Of a stretch of DNA of 64,000 nucleotides, positions 33,756 through 43,208 are shown piece after piece. The stretch spans positions 248,001 through 312,000 of the forward strand of contig NZ_JBHTJO010000002.1 in NCBI RefSeq assembly GCF_042676065.1, read 5' to 3'. This DNA is from Methyloligella solikamskensis. Its GTDB lineage: Bacteria > Pseudomonadota > Alphaproteobacteria > Rhizobiales > Methyloligellaceae. Every line of letters starts with the position of its first letter. Within the stretch, counting starts at the first letter, position 1. The translations under genes and the position numbers were made by a program. The notes under the pieces are model-generated. The model searched no databases, was not told the origin of the DNA, and saw only the letters and a list, made by a program, of their open reading frames with translations.

Positions 33756-34474
33756 GAGGCGGCGTCCTTGCTCTCGACCCGGGCCGCGAGTTGATAGCCG
33801 CCGTTGCGCACGGTCTTGAACAGCGGCTTGGAATTCTTCTCCCCGAGCTTCCGGCGGAGCCGGCTCATCAGCACGTCGATGGAGCGATCCATCACGTCGC
33901 CTTCCCGGCCGCGGGTGAGGTCGAGCAGGCTGTCTCGCGACAGCACCCGCCCGGGTCGCTCCAGAAAGACCTGCAGAAGATCGTATTCGGCGCCGGTGAG
34001 ATCGATCTCCTCGCCTTCAGGGTCGATCACACGCCGGGTGGCCGGTTCGGCCACGAAGCCTTCGAAGGCATAGGTGGTGGCTTCAGCCGGTGCAGGGAGC
34101 TCCGCGCGACGCCGCAAGACGGCACGGATGCGCGCCACCAGCTCACGCGGGTTGAAGGGCTTGCCCATATAGTCGTCGGCGCCGATCTCCAGCCCGATAA
34201 TGCGGTCGACATCTTCCTTTAGAGCGGTGAGCAGGATGATCGGCACGTTGGAGCGGCGGGCCCGCAGGTCCCGGCAGATATCGAGCCCCGAACCGTCAGG
34301 CAGCATCACATCAAGCACCATCAAATCGACACCGTGGGTGGTCAGGGCTTCTTCCAGCTCCCGTCGCGTGGCGGCGAGCAGCACGCGAAAGCCCTGGCTC
34401 TCGATATAGCGGGCGAGCAGCTTGCGGATTTCGGGGTCGTCGTCGACCACCAGAATTTGCGGGGAAGCTTGCAT
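33752..34474 (-). CDS. OmpR-family response regulator (EnvZ-like pair)
   Basis: 240 aa. The receiver domain has Asp11-13, phosphoacceptor Asp55 (LMVLDVMLPD), Thr83 and Lys105 (GKPFNPRELV). The C-terminal winged helix begins DLTGAEYDLLQVFLERPGRV and includes SRDSLLDLTRGRE and SIDVLMSRLRRKLGE, which is close to OmpR itself. It is cotranscribed with the kinase gene (4-nt overlap). The divergent promoter region to the right (34475-34701) contains the repeat GAAACA-N4-GAAACA, a plausible binding site for this regulator. Control of the adjacent Met/His-rich protein and RND pump is inferred. Confidence 0.95.
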   Translation of the reverse strand: MQASPQILVVDDDPEIRKLLARYIESQGFRVLLAATRRELEEALTTHGVDLMVLDVMLPDGSGLDICRDLRARRSNVPIILLTALKEDVDRIIGLEIGADDYMGKPFNPRELVARIRAVLRRRAELPAPAEATTYAFEGFVAEPATRRVIDPEGEEIDLTGAEYDLLQVFLERPGRVLSRDSLLDLTRGREGDVMDRSIDVLMSRLRRKLGEKNSKPLFKTVRNGGYQLAARVESKDAAS

Positions 34475-34588
34475 ACGTGACCTGTTCTAATGCGTTCGCG
34501 ATCCAGCCCGGCTCACCCTCTTCTAGCCACGGCCCGGTGGCACAGCGAGGGGAATTTTGTAAGCGAGCATTGAGAAACCCGGTCTGGG

Positions 34589-34604
34589 AAACACTTTGAA
34601 ACAA
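34589..34604 (+). promoter_or_regulatory. GAAACA-N4-GAAACA direct repeat, candidate OmpR-type operator
   Basis: Two perfect copies of GAAACA at 34589 and 34599, 10 bp apart, with a third GAAAC at 34575. Such GxxxC-bearing direct repeats are typical of OmpR-class sites. It lies in the 227-nt divergent region between the response regulator gene and the Met/His-rich protein gene. Confidence 0.5.
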
Positions 34605-34701
34605 AATTCCTTCGTGCGGACATCCTTGGACACAACAAGACCTACTGTTGCAAAGGTTTAGGCCTACCTTTCAGGCATCGAAACGACCCAAGGAGGTCCA
34701 C

Positions 34702-35574
34702 ATGACCCGTTTCAAATCCCTTGCCCTCGGACTGGCGGCCCTGCTGGCCGCGTCTGCGGCAGGCGGCATCGTTTATGCCCAAGACAAGATGGGTGGCGAT
34801 CGCGGCCCCCACGCGATGAGCGACCAGAAACCCGGTAAGGACGGCAAAGGTCCGGGCTGCAAGATGCACAAGAACATGCATCAGAAGATGCATGGCAAAA
34901 TGCAGGACAAGATGAAGGGCAAAATGCATGGCATGAAGCCCGGCATGCGAGATGGGATGCGCGGCCCCCATTTCCGTCCTGACCCGAACCGTCTGGCACG
35001 TGAGCTCTCCGTCATGGAGACCGCCATCGGCATCCGTGCCGAGCAGCTCGATACTTGGCGCGACTTCACCGATGCGCTCCAGGCCATGATGCCGAAGCCG
35101 CCCCATCGCGGTCCCATGGCTGACATGCCGGAAGAGCGTGAGCCTTTCTGGATGGCGGAGAAATTCGCCGACAAGTCCCTGGAAAAGGCAAAAGCCGCGC
35201 AAGACCTGAAGGATGCGGTGGCCAAGCTTCGCGAGACCCTGACGCCGGACCAGATCGAACGCGCCAGGACCTATGAGGAGAACCTCCTCGACCGCATGCA
35301 CTCCCGCTGGGGCGGCGGTCAGTGGGGTGAAGGTCGCTGGGGCGACCGCGGCGATCGTGGTCCCGGCGAGATGCGCGGCCACGGCCACAAGTGGAAGCAT
35401 CAGGAGCGCTACGGCGACAAGGATCGCGGCGGCATGATGGGCGGTGCCATGGACTCCGACGAGGAGGAGCAGATGGCTCCGTCCGACGATGAAGAGACCA
35501 TGACCGCGCCCGACGAAGATGCCGGCGATAATGCTGACACGGAAACCGCCCCTGAGGAGCGGGACGAACTCTAG
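34702..35574 (+). CDS. Met/His-rich periplasmic protein, CpxP/Spy-like
   Basis: 290 aa. A signal peptide (hydrophobic about residues 5-25, ending GGIVYAQ) is followed by a Met/His/Lys-rich strip at about 54-88 with repeated KMH and KM units (11 Met, 5 His). A helical core of LTxxQ type contains LTPDQ at 180-184. A Gly/Trp/Arg stretch (RWGGGQWGEGRWGDRG), a His-rich turn and a very acidic C terminus follow. Spy/CpxP-like proteins are periplasmic chaperones and two-component repressors; Met/His clusters often bind copper or other soft metals. The ribosome site AAGGAGG is very strong. It is divergent from an EnvZ/OmpR-like pair and upstream of an RND pump. Confidence 0.72.
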   Translation: MTRFKSLALGLAALLAASAAGGIVYAQDKMGGDRGPHAMSDQKPGKDGKGPGCKMHKNMHQKMHGKMQDKMKGKMHGMKPGMRDGMRGPHFRPDPNRLARELSVMETAIGIRAEQLDTWRDFTDALQAMMPKPPHRGPMADMPEEREPFWMAEKFADKSLEKAKAAQDLKDAVAKLRETLTPDQIERARTYEENLLDRMHSRWGGGQWGEGRWGDRGDRGPGEMRGHGHKWKHQERYGDKDRGGMMGGAMDSDEEEQMAPSDDEETMTAPDEDAGDNADTETAPEERDEL

Positions 35575-35755
35575 GCCTCGGCCAGAGCAGGAAAGTAAGC
35601 CAGGCCCGATAAAACGGGCCGGCGAAGATGAGAGGCAACGGTGAGGGGATGGCGAAAATGCCCTGCATGGCAGCCATCCCCCATCCTCTCCTCCAAGACT
35701 TCTGATGAAATTTTTTGATCGGTTGCAGTCGAAAGACGGTCTGAGGGACCTTGAG

Positions 35756-36901
35756 ATGACCCGAGCCTATTCCATCGTGCTGGCCCTTTTCGTCATTCTG
35801 TTCGGCGTGCTCTTCGCCGCCACCAGCCACGCTTGGGCCCAAGATACCGCCCAGGCACAAGAGGCGGATGCCTCCGTGGCGCCCGAAGGCGCGGTCGCAG
35901 GCTTGAGCGTGCTCGTCACCCCCGTCGCCCGGCGCAGCGTCGATCACCGCGTCACCGCGACTGGCACGGTCTCCGCCTGGCGCGAGATGCCGATCGGAGC
36001 GGAGACAAGCGGACTTGCCGTCGTCGCCGTGGATGTGGACGAGGGCGACCGGGTCCGGAAAGGCCAGCGTCTCGCCAAGCTGAACGATGCGCTCCTGAAG
36101 GCGCAGATTGCCCAGCAGGAAGCGGCCATCGCCGAGGCCGAGGCGGCACTTGCCAATGCGCGCTCCGATCTTGACCGCGCCAACCGCGTCAGCAAGGGCG
36201 TGCTCACCGAGCAGGCTACGGAAGAGCGGGCCACCCTGGTGAAGACCCGCGCCGCCAAGCTCGACGCGGCCAACGCCCAGCTTGACCACCTTCAGGCACA
36301 GCTCGCCCAGACCGAGATCGTTAGCCCCACCGATGCCATCGTCGCCGAGCGGACCATCACCCTCGGCCAGGTGGTGCAGGGCGGGGCGGAGCTGTTCCGC
36401 CTGATCCGCGACGGCCGGCTCGAGGTTGCCGCGCGCATTGCCGAGGCCGATCTCGCCAAGGTGCAGCCCGGCCAGACTGTTACCGTCATCGGCCCCTCCG
36501 GCGGCCGCTACAAAGCCGAGGTTCGCCTCGTAGCCGAGCGTGTCGACGAAGATACTCGCCTCGGCACCGCCTATGTCGCGCTGCCCCCCGGCACGCCCCT
36601 GAAGATGGGCATGTTCGCCCGGGTCGAAATCGAAACCGGTGCGGAAGTTGCCATCGCCGTGCCCCAGAAGGCTCTGGTCTGGCGCGAAGGCAAGGCCGGC
36701 GCGTTCGTCGTGGCCGAGGATGGCCGCGTTGCCTTCACACCCGTCACCATCGCCAAGCAATCGGGCGATGCGGTCGAGATCGCCGAGGGCCTGAAGCTCG
36801 GCCAGCGCATCGTCGTGAACGGCGCCGGCCTGCTCAATGATGGCGATAGGGTCCGGGCGAAGCTCGCCGCGGCAGAAGAGCCCGAGGTCGCCGCGCCGTG
36901 A
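35756..36901 (+). CDS. RND efflux periplasmic adaptor (membrane fusion protein), system 1
   Basis: 381 aa. The signal segment is MTRAYSIVLALFVILFGVLF, ending SHAWAQ. The adaptor has the usual mirrored order: beta-barrel and lipoyl halves (SGLAVVAVDVDEGDRVRKGQRLAKL), a long alpha-helical hairpin rich in Ala/Glu/Gln (about 95-175), then lipoyl half 2 (TEIVSPTDAIVAERTITLGQVV) and the barrel. It links the inner-membrane RND pump to an outer-membrane channel, which is not encoded here. ATG 35756 directly precedes the signal peptide and follows GAGGG; an in-frame ATG at 35705 adds 17 charged residues. Its stop overlaps the pump gene (GTGA). Confidence 0.92.
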   Translation: MTRAYSIVLALFVILFGVLFAATSHAWAQDTAQAQEADASVAPEGAVAGLSVLVTPVARRSVDHRVTATGTVSAWREMPIGAETSGLAVVAVDVDEGDRVRKGQRLAKLNDALLKAQIAQQEAAIAEAEAALANARSDLDRANRVSKGVLTEQATEERATLVKTRAAKLDAANAQLDHLQAQLAQTEIVSPTDAIVAERTITLGQVVQGGAELFRLIRDGRLEVAARIAEADLAKVQPGQTVTVIGPSGGRYKAEVRLVAERVDEDTRLGTAYVALPPGTPLKMGMFARVEIETGAEVAIAVPQKALVWREGKAGAFVVAEDGRVAFTPVTIAKQSGDAVEIAEGLKLGQRIVVNGAGLLNDGDRVRAKLAAAEEPEVAAP

Positions 36902-39900
36902 ACCAGATTTCCGCCTGGGCAATCCGCAGGCCGATCCCGACGATCGTCCTCTTCTTATGCCTCACCCTGTTCGGCGCCCTGAGCTTCGAACAGCTGCGCA
37001 TCAACAATTCGCCCGATATCGAGATCCCCACGGTCACCGCGACCATCACCCGCCAGGGGGCCGCGCCGACCGAGATGGAGAGCCAGGTCACGCGCCTGGT
37101 GGAGGACTCGGTCTCCGGCCTCACCAATGTTGAGCATATCCGCTCCACCGTGAACGAAGGCGTCTCGACCACCAGCGTCGAGTTCGTCATGGGCACCGAT
37201 ATCGACCGCGCCACCCAGGATGTGCGGAATGCCATTTCGTCCATCCGCTCCAACCTGCCCACGGATATCCTCGAGCCGATCATCCAGCGGGTTGAGGCCA
37301 CGGGTCAGCCGATCCTGACCTATGTTGCCGACAGCCCGCACATGGCGCCCGATGAGCTCTCCTGGTTCATCGACAACGATATCGCCAAGGCCGTGCTCAC
37401 CGTGCAAGGCGTTTCCAAGATCACCCGCTCCGGCGGCGTGGACCGCGAGATTCGCATCCATCTCGATCCCGACCGCCTCATGTCCTTAGGCATCACCGCG
37501 GCGGAGATCTCCCAGACCCTGGACCAGGAGAACGTCAACGAGCCGGGCGGGCGCACCACCTTCGGCGACAGCGAGCAGACCATCCGGACCGTCGGCAGCG
37601 CCGATAGTGTCGAGGACCTGGCCGCCAAGCGCATTCCCCTCGATGACGGGCGCAGTGTCCGGCTGTCCGATATCGCGAAGGTCGAGAGCGGCTGGGCCGA
37701 GCCCCGTCAGCGCGCGCGGCTGGGTCAGGAAGAAGTGATTGCCTTCAGCATCTATCGCTCCGTCGGATCGAGCGAGGTGGATGTCGCCGAGGAGGTGCGC
37801 GAGACGCTCGCGACGTTCGAAGCCGACAATCCCGAGGTCAGCCTTAAGGAAATTACCTCGTCCACCGATTGGGTTCTGGAGGGCTATCACGCCGCCATCG
37901 AGGCCCTTTGGCTGGGCGCTATTCTGGCCGTGATCGTCGTCTGGTTCTTCCTGCGCGACATCCGCGCCACCCTGATCTCCTCGGTCGCCCTGCCGCTGTC
38001 GCTGCTGCCGACATTTGCGGTGATGTACGCCTTTAACCAGTCCCTCAACAACATCACCCTGCTGGGCATCGCGCTGGTGGTCGGCATCCTGGTGGACGAC
38101 GCCATCGTGGAGATCGAGAACATCGTCCGCCACATGCGTACCAGCGGGAAGAGCGCCTACGATTCGGCCATCGAGGCCGCGGACGAGATCGGCCTGGCGG
38201 TGGTCGCCACCACCTTCTCCATCATCGCCGTCTTCATGCCAGTGGCCTTCATGCCGGGCATCCCGGGGCAGTTCTTCAAGGCCTTCGCCATCGCCGTCTG
38301 CTGCTCGGTCTTCTTCTCTCTCGTCGTGGCGCGGCTGCTGACCCCGCTCATGAGCGCCTATCTCATGAAGGCCGGCGGCAAGCACGAAGATCAGCCACGC
38401 TGGATTTCGCCCTATCTGAGGCTGCTGCGCGCCACTCTGCATCACCGCTGGATCACTATCGCCGCCGGCATCGCCTTCTTCATCGGCTCCATGGTGCTGG
38501 CCGGGTTGCTGCCCACCGACTTCCTGCCCGCCGCCGACCGTGGCCGTTCGGTTCTCTCCGTCGAGCTGGCGCCCGGCGCGTCCTTGGCCGAGACCGACGC
38601 CGTCACCCGCACCGCCGCGGCGATGCTCCAGAAGCGCCCCGAGGTGACCTCCGTCTATTCGGCCCTCGGCAGCGAGCATTCGGGGCGGGGCATGACTTCG
38701 AGCACCTCCAGCGAGGTGCGCAAGGCCACTGTGACGGTGAACCTGAAGCCCCGCGGCGAGCGCGAGCTGAGCCAGCAGGAGTTCGAAGCCGAGATGGGAC
38801 CGAAGCTTGCAGAGATCCCCGGCGCGCGCCTGCGCTTCGGCGCAGACGGCCGCTCCGGCGCCAAGATCGAGGTGCGTCTGGTGAGCGACAACTCCGAAGC
38901 CCTCGACGAGGCTGTCGGGTCCGTCTCCCGCCAGATGCGAAATATCGACGGCTTCCAGAATGTCGCCTCGACCGCGGCGCTCGCCCGGCCCGAGTTGATC
39001 ATCACGCCGAAGCCCGAGAAGGCGGCGGCGCTCGGCGTCACCACCAGGGCCATCGCCCGCACCGCCGACGTGGCGACCCTGGGCGATAACGAGCAGAACC
39101 TGCCGAAATTCAATCTGACCGACCGGCAGATCAATATCCGGGTGATGCTTCAGGAGGATGCCCGCTCCGACCTCGCCCGCATCGAAACCCTCCAGGTGCC
39201 CGCCGGCACCGGCTCCGTCCCGCTGAGCTCGGTCGCCGATATCGCCCTGGGTTCCGGCCCGAACCAGATCGACCGCGTCGACCGCAACCGCAGCGCCACC
39301 ATCGAGGCGGAGCTCGTCGGGCTCACCATCGGCGAAGGCGATGAACTGGTGCGCGAGCTGCCTGCCATCCAGAACCTGCCCGATGGCGTCCGGCGGGTCC
39401 CGGCCGGCGATATCGAGCGCATGGAGGAGCTGTTCGACGGCTTCAAGGTCGCCATCCTGTCCGGCATCGTCCTGCTCTATTTCGTCATGGTGCTGCTGTT
39501 CGGCGGCTTCATGCAGCCGGTCACCATCCTCACAGCCCTGCCGCTCGCCATCGGCGGCGCCATGGGGCTGCTGCTGCTCACGGGTAGCTCGCTCGCGATC
39601 TCCGTCCTCATCGGCATCCTGATGCTCATGGGCATCGCGGCGAAGAACTCCATCCTGCTGGTGGAGTACGCCATCCTCGCCCAGCGGGAGCGGAACATGC
39701 CGCGCGAGGAAGCCCTTCTCGACGCCGCCAGCAAGCGCGCGCGGCCAATCATCATGACCACTGTCGCCATGGGCGCCGGAATGCTGCCCATCGCGCTCGG
39801 CATCGGGGCGGATTCGGAGATGCGCGCCCCCATGGCCATTGCCGTGATCGGCGGTCTGGTCAGCTCCACCGCCCTGAGCCTGGTCTACGTGCCTGCGGTT

Positions 39901-40026
39901 TATACGGTGATGGACGATCTTCAGCACTTGCTGGGCCGACTCCTGTCGCGGCTCTTGCCCAAGCAAGAACAAAATGTCGCACCAGAGCCCCAAGGTCCGG
40001 CCGAAGATCCCGCCGTTCCCCGCTGA
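36898..40026 (+). CDS. RND efflux pump inner-membrane transporter (HAE1/AcrB type), system 1
   Basis: 1042 aa with twelve predicted membrane segments and two large periplasmic loops. The proton-relay residues are present: Asp400 and Asp401 in TM4 (GILVDDAIVEIENI) and the lysine in TM10 (GIAAKNSILLVEYA). The N terminus ISAWAIRRPIPTIVLFL and the GIPGQFFKAFAIAV and LVGLTIGEGDEL segments fit the family. It exports lipophilic or amphipathic compounds with the upstream adaptor. GTG 36898 overlaps the adaptor stop by 4 nt. The substrate is not predictable. A terminator-like hairpin follows at 40138. Confidence 0.95.
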   Translation: MNQISAWAIRRPIPTIVLFLCLTLFGALSFEQLRINNSPDIEIPTVTATITRQGAAPTEMESQVTRLVEDSVSGLTNVEHIRSTVNEGVSTTSVEFVMGTDIDRATQDVRNAISSIRSNLPTDILEPIIQRVEATGQPILTYVADSPHMAPDELSWFIDNDIAKAVLTVQGVSKITRSGGVDREIRIHLDPDRLMSLGITAAEISQTLDQENVNEPGGRTTFGDSEQTIRTVGSADSVEDLAAKRIPLDDGRSVRLSDIAKVESGWAEPRQRARLGQEEVIAFSIYRSVGSSEVDVAEEVRETLATFEADNPEVSLKEITSSTDWVLEGYHAAIEALWLGAILAVIVVWFFLRDIRATLISSVALPLSLLPTFAVMYAFNQSLNNITLLGIALVVGILVDDAIVEIENIVRHMRTSGKSAYDSAIEAADEIGLAVVATTFSIIAVFMPVAFMPGIPGQFFKAFAIAVCCSVFFSLVVARLLTPLMSAYLMKAGGKHEDQPRWISPYLRLLRATLHHRWITIAAGIAFFIGSMVLAGLLPTDFLPAADRGRSVLSVELAPGASLAETDAVTRTAAAMLQKRPEVTSVYSALGSEHSGRGMTSSTSSEVRKATVTVNLKPRGERELSQQEFEAEMGPKLAEIPGARLRFGADGRSGAKIEVRLVSDNSEALDEAVGSVSRQMRNIDGFQNVASTAALARPELIITPKPEKAAALGVTTRAIARTADVATLGDNEQNLPKFNLTDRQINIRVMLQEDARSDLARIETLQVPAGTGSVPLSSVADIALGSGPNQIDRVDRNRSATIEAELVGLTIGEGDELVRELPAIQNLPDGVRRVPAGDIERMEELFDGFKVAILSGIVLLYFVMVLLFGGFMQPVTILTALPLAIGGAMGLLLLTGSSLAISVLIGILMLMGIAAKNSILLVEYAILAQRERNMPREEALLDAASKRARPIIMTTVAMGAGMLPIALGIGADSEMRAPMAIAVIGGLVSSTALSLVYVPAVYTVMDDLQHLLGRLLSRLLPKQEQNVAPEPQGPAEDPAVPR

Positions 40027-40094
40027 TTCCGGCGGTTCTGAGCGATAATCGTCGCCCCACGGACGATTTCTGAAGCCTCGTGGCGAACTCTCGC

Positions 40095-40138
40095 TTGCGA
40101 TAGCGGTTTGAATTCTTGTATCTAAAAGTCAACTTTTA
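40095..40138 (+). promoter_or_regulatory. Candidate exbB promoter with overlapping palindrome
   Basis: TTGCGA (40095-40100) and TATCTA (40119-40124), 18 nt apart, resemble a sigma-70 type promoter. Overlapping the -10 end is a perfect palindrome TAAAAGT-CA-ACTTTTA (40123-40138), in an A/T-rich patch unusual for this window. It lies about 100 nt before exbB and could be an iron-responsive or other operator. Confidence 0.4.
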
Positions 40139-40168
40139 AGACGGCGGCTTTCGGGCGCCGTCTTTTCT
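40138..40168 (+). terminator. Rho-independent terminator or leader hairpin before exbB
   Basis: AAGACGGCG (40138-40146) pairs perfectly with CGCCGTCTT (40156-40164), 9 bp with a 9-nt loop, followed by TTCT. It is correctly built to end the RND transcript, but it also lies downstream of the candidate exbB promoter, so it could work as a leader attenuator. Confidence 0.6.
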
Positions 40169-40232
40169 GCGCTTGAAGAAACCCTCCTGGGGACCGCGCT
40201 CATTTTCGTTCGAGACTTTTTGGAGGCCATGT

Positions 40233-41366
<1,134 letters not shown>

Positions 41367-41385
41367 GATTTGAGGATACGCCGTC

Positions 41386-41886
41386 ATGGCAGGAAGCCTG
41401 AACAGCAGCGAGAACGATGAGCTGGAGGAGAACCACGAGATCAACGTGACGCCCTTCATCGACGTCATGCTCGTGCTCCTCATCATCTTCATGGTCGCCG
41501 CACCCCTCGCCACCGTGGACGTGAAGGTCGATCTGCCGGCCTCCACCGCGAAGCCTCAGGAACGCCCGGGCGATCCCCTCTATGTCACCGTGAAGCGAGA
41601 TCTATCCGTCGCCGTGGGCGAGGCCGTGGTACCGCGTGAGGCCCTGAAAGAGGTGCTCGATGCCCAGACCAAGGGCAATCAGGACACCCGCATCTTCCTG
41701 CGCGCCGACAAGGTCGTCGATTACGGGGACCTGATGGCGGTCATGAACCTGCTGAGGGAATCCGGATATCTGAAATTCGCCCTGGTCGGCCTGGAGACGG
41801 TCTCAAACGATGGCGCCGCGACCGCGGCCTCTGGCCGCCTGCCGACCCCTGACGACGTGCCCGTGGAGACCATTCAAGCGCGATGA
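41386..41886 (+). CDS. exbD: TonB-system protein ExbD
   Basis: 166 aa. A short cytoplasmic N terminus is followed by one membrane segment carrying the family's essential aspartate (NVTPFIDVMLVLLIIFMVAAPL; Asp in FIDVML), then a periplasmic domain of alpha/beta type (DPLYVTVKRDLSVAVGEAVV, RIFLRADKVVDYGDLMAVM). Together with ExbB it forms the proton-driven motor. The N-terminal NSSENDELEENHEINVTPF matches alphaproteobacterial ExbD. It lies 19 nt after exbB and its TGA overlaps the tonB ATG by 4 nt. Confidence 0.95.
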   Translation: MAGSLNSSENDELEENHEINVTPFIDVMLVLLIIFMVAAPLATVDVKVDLPASTAKPQERPGDPLYVTVKRDLSVAVGEAVVPREALKEVLDAQTKGNQDTRIFLRADKVVDYGDLMAVMNLLRESGYLKFALVGLETVSNDGAATAASGRLPTPDDVPVETIQAR

Positions 41887-42866
41887 CCGAGACCAACGAA
41901 CCAGTCACGCCGGAATGCTGCTACGCCTGCCACGCGCTGTGCGGGGTGGAGATCACCACCTATAGCTGGCGCGACAGGGCGCTCTGGATTGGCGCGGCCG
42001 TGGCCGTGCTCACTTTCTATGGCGCGGCCGCCGTTGCCGCCATCGCCCTGCGGAATCAGCCCGAGCCCGTGGGCGCGCCGCCCGCCGCCGTCATGGTGGA
42101 ATACGCGCCGGCTCCGGCTGCTCCGAGGCTTGAGAAGAAGGACGTCGCCCTCGGTCCTCAGATGGAGGAGCGCGCAGCCAGCCAGGCTTCGGATGCCAAG
42201 GACGCGCCCGAAGAGAATCTGAAGGAGCTGGTCGAGGCCGAAGGCTCCGGCGAGGAGGTCGTGCTCAACGACTCCAAGGAATTCGCCGAGGACGCCGAGC
42301 AAAAGGTCGCCTCCCTGGTGGAGAGCCAGTCCCAGGCCGACGAGGTGAAGGCCATTGATCCGACCATTCCCGACGTTGTCGAGGCGGAGAACCCCGACGT
42401 CGTGGTGCCGGAAGCGACCGCGTCTTCCGCAGCGCCCGAAAGCGCCAAGATGGTGAAGCCCTCCGCTGCGAGCGTTGCCTCGGAAGCAACCCTGGCCGAC
42501 CAGCCCGAGGTCCAGGAAGAGATCGCGGAAGTGGCCATGGCGCCCAACCAGACCGAGACCAGCATGGAGGTCGCCAACCTTCCCGTGAAGTGGCAGACTA
42601 AGCTGCTCGCCTATCTGGAGAAGCACAAATCCTATCCGGCCGCCGCCCGCAGCAAGCGCCAGACCGGCGTGGTCAATCTCCACTTCAAGATCGATGGGGC
42701 GGGCCGGGTGATGATGGCGGAGATCAGCAAATCCTCTGGTTACCCGGCTCTGGATAACGCCGTCATGGAACTGATCGAGAAGGCCTCGCCGGTGCCGGCG
42801 CCCCCGGGCATCTTCGCCCAGACCGGCGTCGAGCTGACCGTACCGGTGCGCTTCCAGCTCCGCTAG
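41883..42866 (+). CDS. tonB: Energy transducer TonB with Cys-rich cytoplasmic N terminus
   Basis: 327 aa. The order is a cytoplasmic N tail, one membrane anchor (about 36-55, ALWIGAAVAVLTFYGAAAVA), a long periplasmic Glu/Ala/Pro/Val-rich spacer to about 235, and the TonB C-terminal domain: KWQTKLLAYLEKHKSYPAAA, RQTGVVNLHFKIDGAG, SSGYPALDNAVMELIEKA, then PVPAPPG and VPVRFQL. It transfers ExbBD energy to outer-membrane siderophore or vitamin receptors. The N tail is odd: Cys12, Cys13, Cys16, His17 and Cys20 lie in ECCYACHALCG, including a CxxCH sequence, on the cytoplasmic side of the membrane. The start overlaps exbD by 4 nt. Confidence 0.92.
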   Translation: MTETNEPVTPECCYACHALCGVEITTYSWRDRALWIGAAVAVLTFYGAAAVAAIALRNQPEPVGAPPAAVMVEYAPAPAAPRLEKKDVALGPQMEERAASQASDAKDAPEENLKELVEAEGSGEEVVLNDSKEFAEDAEQKVASLVESQSQADEVKAIDPTIPDVVEAENPDVVVPEATASSAAPESAKMVKPSAASVASEATLADQPEVQEEIAEVAMAPNQTETSMEVANLPVKWQTKLLAYLEKHKSYPAAARSKRQTGVVNLHFKIDGAGRVMMAEISKSSGYPALDNAVMELIEKASPVPAPPGIFAQTGVELTVPVRFQLR

Positions 42867-43208
42867 GGCTCCGGGCTTCAGCTCAAAAGTTTGTGAAGTC
42901 TGGCCACCCGCGGCCCGATTTACGGCCGCGCCACGTGCGACTAAGTGCGACCAAACCGCAGCCTTGAAGGGCTAGCCTTGCGCTAAACTTTGGCTTAAGT
43001 ACCATACGGCGAACGAATTATACGCTCGTCGCTAGTGATCCTATTTTATCCTTCTGATCGAAAAAGAGCTTCCAGCCGCTCGCACTTGAAGAATCGCGTC
43101 CCTACATTACCGCCGCGGCTCTGACTTAGAGCGGAAAATTTTGAGGGGGATTGCCAAGACGATCTCGCCGAGCCTTGAGGACGGCGAGCCTTGGCCCGCG
43201 GAGAATCC
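42867..43208. other. 342-nt intergenic region between tonB and RND system 2
   Basis: No gene was recognised. The left part holds a 7-bp GC hairpin (CGCGGCC 42909-42915 with GGCCGCG 42924-42930) without a T run, then a tandem 10-bp direct repeat GTGCGACTAA/GTGCGACCAA at 42935-42954. The right part is A/T-richer (TATTTTATCC near 43043) and should contain the promoter of the second RND operon. The direct repeat could bind a regulator of that operon. Confidence 0.5.

Noticed and set aside
35603..35620. GGCCCG-N6-CGGGCC hairpin after the Met/His-rich gene
   Set aside because: The stem has only 6 bp and no T run on either strand, so it is not reported as a terminator.
37486..39993. Very long open frame (835 codons) on the minus strand
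   Set aside because: It is antisense to the RND pump gene. Its composition is Gln/His/Asp/Gly-rich without recognisable domains, as expected opposite a high-GC gene, and the plus-strand frame has full AcrB-family motifs.
41916..41936. CxxCH in TonB read as a cytochrome c heme site
   Set aside because: The motif precedes the membrane anchor and lies in the cytoplasm, while heme c is attached in the periplasm. It is kept only as a possible metal or redox site.
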